From the NCBI GenBank assembly GCA_037013495.1, contig JAZDXN010000029.1, positions 5,406,501-5,470,500 of the forward strand: a stretch of 64,000 bases of DNA. Reading direction: 5' to 3'. The notes under the pieces were generated by a model. It did not search any database. It was given only the letters and a program-made list of their open reading frames with translations, and was not told the DNA's origin. This stretch comes from Hippophae tibetana. Lineage: Eukaryota; Streptophyta; Magnoliopsida; Rosales; Elaeagnaceae. This document shows, in pieces, positions 58,662 through 64,000 of the stretch. Position numbers and translations under genes: made by a program. Numbering within the stretch: position 1 is the stretch's first letter; each line of letters begins with the position of its first letter.

Positions 58662-61600
58662 TTAATTAGGTTGTTGATCGTATACATATATTCCTTCACA
58701 ATCACTACGAGTCCATGTCGAAGAATCATCATCATCAATTAGATCATCACGTACATTAGGCAATTTATTTGAGAAATTACTAATATTGGTTAATGTATCA
58801 AGCATAGAGTCATCATCTTCTACAACATCACAATGGTAAAACTCTTTTTGTGGAGGCGTTAACACAACAGACCATATTGGATCAATTTGATCGCTCACGT
58901 AAAATACTTGCTTTGCATGAAGTGCTAACGTGAAAGGATCATCTGTGTGACTTATCCTGGATAAATTTACAAGAGTAAATCCAAAATCATCTATTTTATA
59001 TCCAACATTGATAACATCTTCGACCCAATCACACAAGAATACTGTCTCATGGAAGACCTCATAATCCAATTCCCAAATCTCTTGTATTATACCATAATAT
59101 GTTCTATCAGAAAGGACAGGATTAGCATCTTTTGAACTGGCAAATTGCATAGTTTGTGCAACCATCTGCACCCCACTATTTTGATTTACTCGGACTTTGT
59201 CCCTAGCTTGAGTCGTAAACCTCGATCCATTTATTGTGAAACTATGAAATGATTTGACATCGAATTTTGGGCCATGTGCAAGCCATTGTAAACTTTCTGA
59301 TATTTTATGATTGGGTTTCTTGAGTTCACCTCGAATCTATGTATACAAAAACACAAAATGTGTTTAGAGCAAAGTTTTAAAACATTGAATATATATAGGA
59401 GGATACATGCATGATTTTTTGTTTGTGACACTTACGTGGTTGCGAAACCAATTAATAAGCTCTCGCTTATGTTCATCATACAACCATTTTTCTCCTCCTT
59501 TTTTTTTATAACGAGGATCGATCTTCAATAAGTTTAAATGCATCCTGTAACGTTATTAAATATATATTAAGTTATATATCATCATTAATAGTTAAATAAA
59601 AGATGAAACAATGAACATCACTTACTCTATGTACGGTTGTGCCTCGTTATTATTTACCAAAATGATTCGGTGTGCTTTTTCCCATCAAGTGCGATCAATA
59701 AATAATTTCTTACTTCCACCAAGCATAGGGTTACCTACTTGGATCATGTGACGTTCTAAGAATAACTTGTGCGTAGGATTCCCAATTTCAGTGCAACCAC
59801 TAAAGTATTCAGAACAAAACTCAATGGCCTCTTCAGCAATGTAGCATTCCACCATGCATCCTTCAGGTCTATATCTATTATTTACATATCCTTTAAGGAC
59901 TTGCATATATCTCTCAAAAGGATACATCCACCTTAAGTAAGTAGGACCACATAATTGAACCTCTCGAACTAAATGAACACATAAGTGAATCATTATATCG
60001 AAGAAAGAAGGAGGAAAATATTTTTCAATTAGACACAAAGTTTCTACAATTTCTTTCTGTAAAGAATTTAACTCGCCAATTGATATAGATTTCTTGCATA
60101 TGGTATTGAAGAATGAACAAAGCCGAATTATTGATATTCGAACATGTTTTGGAAGAATTGATCTAATAGCAATTGGTAATAACTGTTGCATTAAGATATG
60201 ACAGTCATGTGATTTCAATCCATACAGTCTCTTATCAGTGATAGACACAAAATTTCTTAAGTTGGATGAGTAACCATCAGGAACTTTCACACCTTCCAAA
60301 CATTTACAAAACACATCCTTCTCTTTTGTTGACATTGTATATGATGCTGGTGGCAAGTATGTTCGATTCTTATCATTTTCCACCCTTGGTTCCAATTCAG
60401 GTCGTATGCCTAGTTTCTTTAAATCCAATCTTGCTTTAATGCCATCCTTTGTTTTTCCAGGTATATTAAGTAAAGTGCCAATCAAGCTTTCACATACATT
60501 CTTCTCAATGTGCATGACATCTAAGATGTGACGAATGTGTAGGTCTTTCCAATAAGGCAATTCCCATAATATTGATTTTTTTTTCCAACAACCATTCGGT
60601 TCAAAATCTTTTTCATTTTCACCAATTTCATTAGTTGACCTCCTTCTTTTCCCAGACTTGGTGAGTTTTTTTTTCATCTTTCCATATCGTTTGAATGTCA
60701 TCCCATTCAATTGCCTTAATATCTCAATACCTCGCAAAGGTCGAGTTGCATGATCATGATCTTCTTCACCATCGAACGGTTTCTTTTGTTATCTAAACTT
60801 GTGTCCAGATGGCAAAAATCTCCTATGTTTTCTATAAGACATCTTTCGTCCGTGAACAAGATACTTTGCAGAAGTTCCATCACTACATATAGGACATCCC
60901 TTGTAACCTTTTGTTGCATGTCCTGATAAGTTTCCATAGGCAGGAAAATCATTAATTGTCCATAAAAGAACCCCCTTCAAGTTAAAGTATTCTTCTTTAT
61001 ATGCATCGTAAACATTTACACCATCATTCCACAACGTCTTTAAATCATCTATCAAAGGCTGCAAATATACATCAATATCAACACCAGGTTGTTTCGGTCC
61101 TGAGATCAATAATGTTAACATCATGAATTTTCTTTTCATACACAACCAGGGAGGAAGGTTGTATGTTACCATAATTACTGGCCAACAACTATATCTACTA
61201 CTGAGGGAACTATGTGGATTAATTCCATCAGCAGCAATGGCAAGACGCAGATTGCGCGGATCAGATGAAAATTGAGGAGATAAATTATCTACTACTTTCC
61301 AATTTGGAGAATCACAAGGATGACGTAGCACCCCATCATCAGATCAATTATCTGAATGCCAAGTCAACATCTTTGATGTATATTTACTATTGAACAACCT
61401 TTGAAAGCGAGGGATCGGAGGAAAGTACCAAAGAACCTTTGCAGGCACGCCTTTCTTATGTGTTGTATCATTTGTACCATGCTTCCATCTCGATTCTTTA
61501 CACATAGGACAATCATGTAATGTCTCATATTCTTTTCTATAAAGAATGCAATCATTAGGACAAGTGTGAATCTTATGATATTCCATGCCAAATCGACTAA

Positions 61601-62168
61601 GAGATTTCTTCACTTCATACATTGAAGATGGCAATTCAATACCCTCAGGAAACATATCGACTAGTAGAGTTAGTAATTCTGTGAATCCCTTGTCAGAAAA
61701 ACCATGTTTTGCCTTGACATTGTACAAATGAACCAATCCTGACATCTTAGTGTATTTTTTGCATTTTGGATACAACGGTTTTTCGGCATCTTCTATAAGT
61801 TTATTAAAGGTTTCGGGATCATCCCCGCGTAATTCATCTTCAACACCACGAAACATATTTTCTGTCTGTACATTATGATATGATGTATGTAATCCACCCA
61901 CATTCTTATTATACTTTTCTCCATGAGTATTATCAATATTTTCTCCATGATAATACCAACATTTATAGCTCAATAGAATACCATTACGGATAAGGTGATA
62001 CTTAATCTCATCAAATTCATGAAATCGCTCATTTTTACATTTAACGCATGGGCATCGAATCATACTACTTCCAGTATTACTAGTTCTAAAAGCAAATTCC
62101 ATGAAACTTTCAACTCCAGAAATATAGTCTTGCTCAATTCTACACTTTGACATCCAAGATTTGTCCAT
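58662..62168 (-). pseudogene. TNP2-like: CACTA TNP2-type transposase, three exons, three in-frame stops
   Basis: A three-exon model stays in phase throughout: 62168-59626, 59544-59436 and 59336-58662, with introns of 81 and 99 bp (GTAAGT donors, CAG and TAG acceptors), 1,109 codons including the final stop. Domains in order: N-terminal transposase-associated domain with Cys/His residues (MDKSWMSKCRIEQDYISGVE, then CPCVKCKN), TNP2 transposase core (about residues 180-560; DGINPHSSLSS, CPMCKESRW), a DUF4218-like part (HIEKNVCESLIGTLLN, VHLVREVQLCGPTYLRWMYP) and a DUF4216-like part near the C-terminus (YYGIIQEIWELDY, GFTLVNLSRI). In-frame stops lie at 61344-61346 (TGA), 60789-60791 (TAA) and 59685-59687 (TGA). 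At least one TGA may be a decayed CGA codon. The protein would cut at the CACTA ends; this copy cannot make it whole. Confidence 0.87.
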
Positions 62169-63130
62169 TTTCTATTAATGACATTAATTAAACATATTAC
62201 TTAATTATGTATTATTATATATAAATTTCCTAATTATTAGAATATATATCAAAACATACATAATGCAAAATAGTTATCATTTTAATCATTTTACAAAACC
62301 ATTTATATACAAATTAAAAAATAAGCAGTTCATGTTTCATGAATATATATATAAAAACCAATCACGCGGTTGATTCTAATTTCTAAGCATGTTACTATAT
62401 CATAATTACAAAGTAATATTAATTATACGTATAAATTTATCCACGCAAACCCACAAAACATTTCACATATTATTGAATACATACAAGTAATAATTCAAAC
62501 ATTATTATTACAAGCAAATAAAAAAACATAACTAAATAAAAAATTTATACAAAAATACGTTGTTCGATTAACGAAATACATTTACACGCTGATAAATTAG
62601 CACAAATTAAACGCTGTTCACTTTATTTCGACTATAAAAAAGTCACTTTGTAATATTAATAATAATAGATCACAAACCCTTTTTGATTTATCCTACTTGT
62701 CATAAGCATATGTATTTTACAAATTATCACAACCTCCGGTTTTTAACTCATACTTATATAAGTTAAGATCAGCCTTGGATCATCCCATTTTATTAAAAAT
62801 GAAATAAAGAATTATTTGGTTCTACTGCACGAAATATTGCACTCCAAATTAAGACATAAGAACATTCATATTTCGGGAATTAATCAATGGAATACCCATA
62901 CGCAGATTTTAACATTTTGCTATTAAAAAAAGAAGAACTGACAGATAATATTGTGAGAAGAGAAAACTTACAAACGTCCATTCAAATGGTGGTTAGAGGT
63001 GGCCGGAAATGTAGAACGAAGGTGGCGCACGGTTAAGATTTTGGGAGAAAAGTGACTCGAGTGAGGAAAGGAGAGGAAGAAGCAGATCGAAAACTGGAAA
63101 TCTGCGTACTAAATGAGATGTTAGGGCATA
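62169..63130. other. CACTA right spacer and probable promoter region, no gene
   Basis: AT-rich DNA between the TNP2 start and the right subterminal array. It should hold the minus-strand promoter and leader. No clear TATA box was chosen. A balanced stretch at 62,985-63,110 adjoins the array. Confidence 0.5.
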
Positions 63131-63136
63131 TATTAG

Positions 63137-63375
63137 GTGGATAGCGTCGGTTGTCCATGTCAACCGATGCTACGTTACGTGGATAGCGTCGGTTGTCCAC
63201 GTCAACCGACGCTACGTTACGTGGATAGCGTCGGTTGTCCACGTCAACCGACGCTACGTTACGTGGATAGCGTCGGTTGTCCACGTCAACCGACGCTATC
63301 CACGTAACGTAGCGTCGGTTGACGTGGACAACCGACGCTACCCACGTAACGTAGCGTCGGTTGACGTCGACAACC
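63137..63375. repeat. Right subterminal array, 42-bp period, with inverted second half
   Basis: Units start at 63137, 63179, 63221 and 63263 (gtggatagcgtcggttgtcc...). Each contains gcgtcggttg and caaccgacgc as a stem. From about 63,285 the order inverts (tagcgtcggttgacgtggac...), giving about two more units on the other strand. The whole block can fold back on itself around 63,280-63,300. The 118-codon minus frame across it, with repeated NRRYPRNVASVDVD, is a product of the 42-bp period (14 codons) and not a gene. Confidence 0.9.
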
Positions 63376-63426
63376 GACTTTAAATTCATTCAAAGTCGGT
63401 TTTTTGTAAAAACCGACTTTAGACAT

Positions 63427-63455
63427 CGACTTATATACCCCTTTTTGTAGTAGTG
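63427..63455 (-). repeat. Right terminal inverted repeat of the CACTA element
   Basis: cgacttatata then CCCCTTTTTGTAGTAGTG, followed by the TTA duplication. Confidence 0.92.
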
Positions 63456-63458
63456 TTA

Positions 63459-63755
63459 TTGCTATGTGTCTCTTTGGTAAGATTAGGTGCTGTTTTTTTG
63501 GTTTATAGTTGCTGGTTCGATGTTCATATTGGTGTCTCTAGTTTATGAATTCTATTCCTTGATATTGCTGCTGGATAATGCGGGTATCTTGGTTAATTCA
63601 TGTACTAGGTGTGTTTTTTTCTAGTTTTGAAAGCTAGCAGTTCTTGAGCAAGCTTCTTAGGTGGTTTTTTGGCTGCTGTTGTTTAAGCTGTGGTTGTTTA
63701 ATTAGATATAAGGATTAATAGTGGTGTGTTTTAAATCTACAATTTGTTGACTTGT
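63459..63755. other. Possible host DNA between two CACTA ends
   Basis: T-rich DNA without repeats that continues the stretch left of 54,179. Composition (tggttt, gctgctg, ttgtt runs) resembles plant intron or 3' flank. No coding part recognised. Confidence 0.4.
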
Positions 63756-64000
63756 CACTACTAAAAAAAGGAGTAGTAGTTAAGTAGGGATTTAAAGTCG
63801 GTTTTTGGGAATCGGTTAACATGTAGAATCGACACTAAACATAGGATTTTAATTCGGTTCTATATGTCAACTGACTTAAGTCACGTGTACTATTGGTTGA
63901 CACGTAGAACCAACTTAAAATCCTACGTGTAGCGTCGGTTCTACATGTTAACCGACAATACTATTTTATTTTTCTTTAATTTTTTAAGTCGGTTAACATG
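63756..64000. mobile_element. Left end of a second CACTA element, runs off the window
   Basis: CACTACTAAAAAAAGG starts at 63756, followed by subterminal blocks with the GTCGGTT core (aaagtcggtttttgggaatc, gcgtcggttctacatgttaa). It shares the core with the 9.3-kb element but has other spacers (ctacatgttaacc instead of gtccacgtcaacc), so it is a related but different family. The expected opposite end is outside the window. Confidence 0.8.

Larger units (their letters stand above)
54182..63455 (-). mobile_element. CACTA (En/Spm-type) DNA transposon, 9,274 bp, TTA TSD
   Basis: The left end is CACTACTACAATAAGGGG and the right end is the inverted CCCCTTTTTGTAGTAGTG. TTA lies at 54179-54181 and 63456-63458, the 3-bp TSD of the superfamily. 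The terminal match extends over about 28 bp with few differences. Subterminal arrays with GTCGGTT cores lie at both ends. Two minus-strand genes fill the middle: a TNP2-type transposase (62,168-58,662) and a gene with Ptta/En/Spm-type and Ulp1-like domains (58,562-55,218). The ends look competent, but the transposase has in-frame stops, so the copy would need TNP2 from elsewhere to move. Confidence 0.93.

Noticed and set aside
63033-63389. 118-codon frame with repeated NRRYPRNVASVDVD
   Set aside because: The peptide repeat is the 42-bp DNA period read in frame. The block is a subterminal binding array.

Overview
The window looks like AT-rich nuclear DNA of a flowering plant, most likely a eudicot. 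The evidence is the mix of plant-only elements: Ty3 elements primed by tRNA-Asp, Ty1/copia elements, a caulimovirid fossil, a CACTA transposon with TNP2 and a Ulp1-like gene, and decayed organelle DNA. No intact host gene was recognised. The window is mainly a stack of nested mobile elements, and the order of events can be read from target-site duplications (TSDs).

Layout. 1-5.4 kb: decayed organelle-derived DNA (antisense 5' part of a mitochondrial-type 26S rRNA, a scrap of plastid-type 16S rRNA, a remnant of plastid trnL-UAG), otherwise unassigned. 5.4-10 kb: a broken Ty3/gypsy element on the minus strand, split by a 2,407-bp rearranged non-autonomous LTR element with a perfect ATGAA TSD. 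10-23.1 kb: a head-to-tail array of the same non-autonomous LTR family, here called family A (LTR about 1.8 kb, non-coding interior about 3.3 kb, tRNA-Asp primer site), reading LTR-interior-LTR(truncated)-LTR-interior-LTR-interior(truncated). 23.1-29.4 kb: a broken endogenous pararetrovirus (Caulimoviridae) on the minus strand, with movement, coat, protease, reverse transcriptase/RNase H and transactivator-like parts in viral order. 29.5-30.05 kb: three imperfect non-coding repeats. 30.5-41.5 kb: a broken Ty1/copia element on the plus strand, interrupted by a 1.5-kb solo LTR (33.3-34.8 kb) and by a 5.2-kb family-A element in reverse (35.9-41.1 kb, TSD TCTAC), which carries a further 1.76-kb insert. 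41.5-47.6 kb: scraps of a second copia element, an Athila-type gag and an LTR end. 47.6-51.3 kb: no recognisable gene. 51.3-52.9 kb: a solo LTR-like insert with perfect ATCGC TSD and many ACGTG-core motifs.

54.2-63.5 kb holds the best-preserved element, a 9,274-bp CACTA transposon with TTA TSD, matching terminal inverted repeats, and subterminal arrays with 35-bp (left) and 42-bp (right) periods. It carries two minus-strand genes. The TNP2-type transposase fits a three-exon model that stays in phase but holds three in-frame stops. The second gene (plant Ptta/En/Spm-type domain, Met-Pro heptad repeats, Ulp1-like cysteine protease domain with His, Asp, Gln and Cys all visible) is much better preserved. 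A second CACTA end starts only 300 bp farther on, at 63,756. The DNA around the CACTA element may be host intron or intergenic sequence with one exon-like block.

The most unusual signal is family A. It has no coding capacity, yet its copies share a promoter block (paired TGACGTCA sites about 100 bp upstream of a TATA box), a CpG-rich island that differs between copies, three short CCACC/GGTGG stem-like motifs, a tRNA-Asp primer site and Athila-like interior landmarks. It has also formed a tandem array and several internally deleted or scrambled derivatives.
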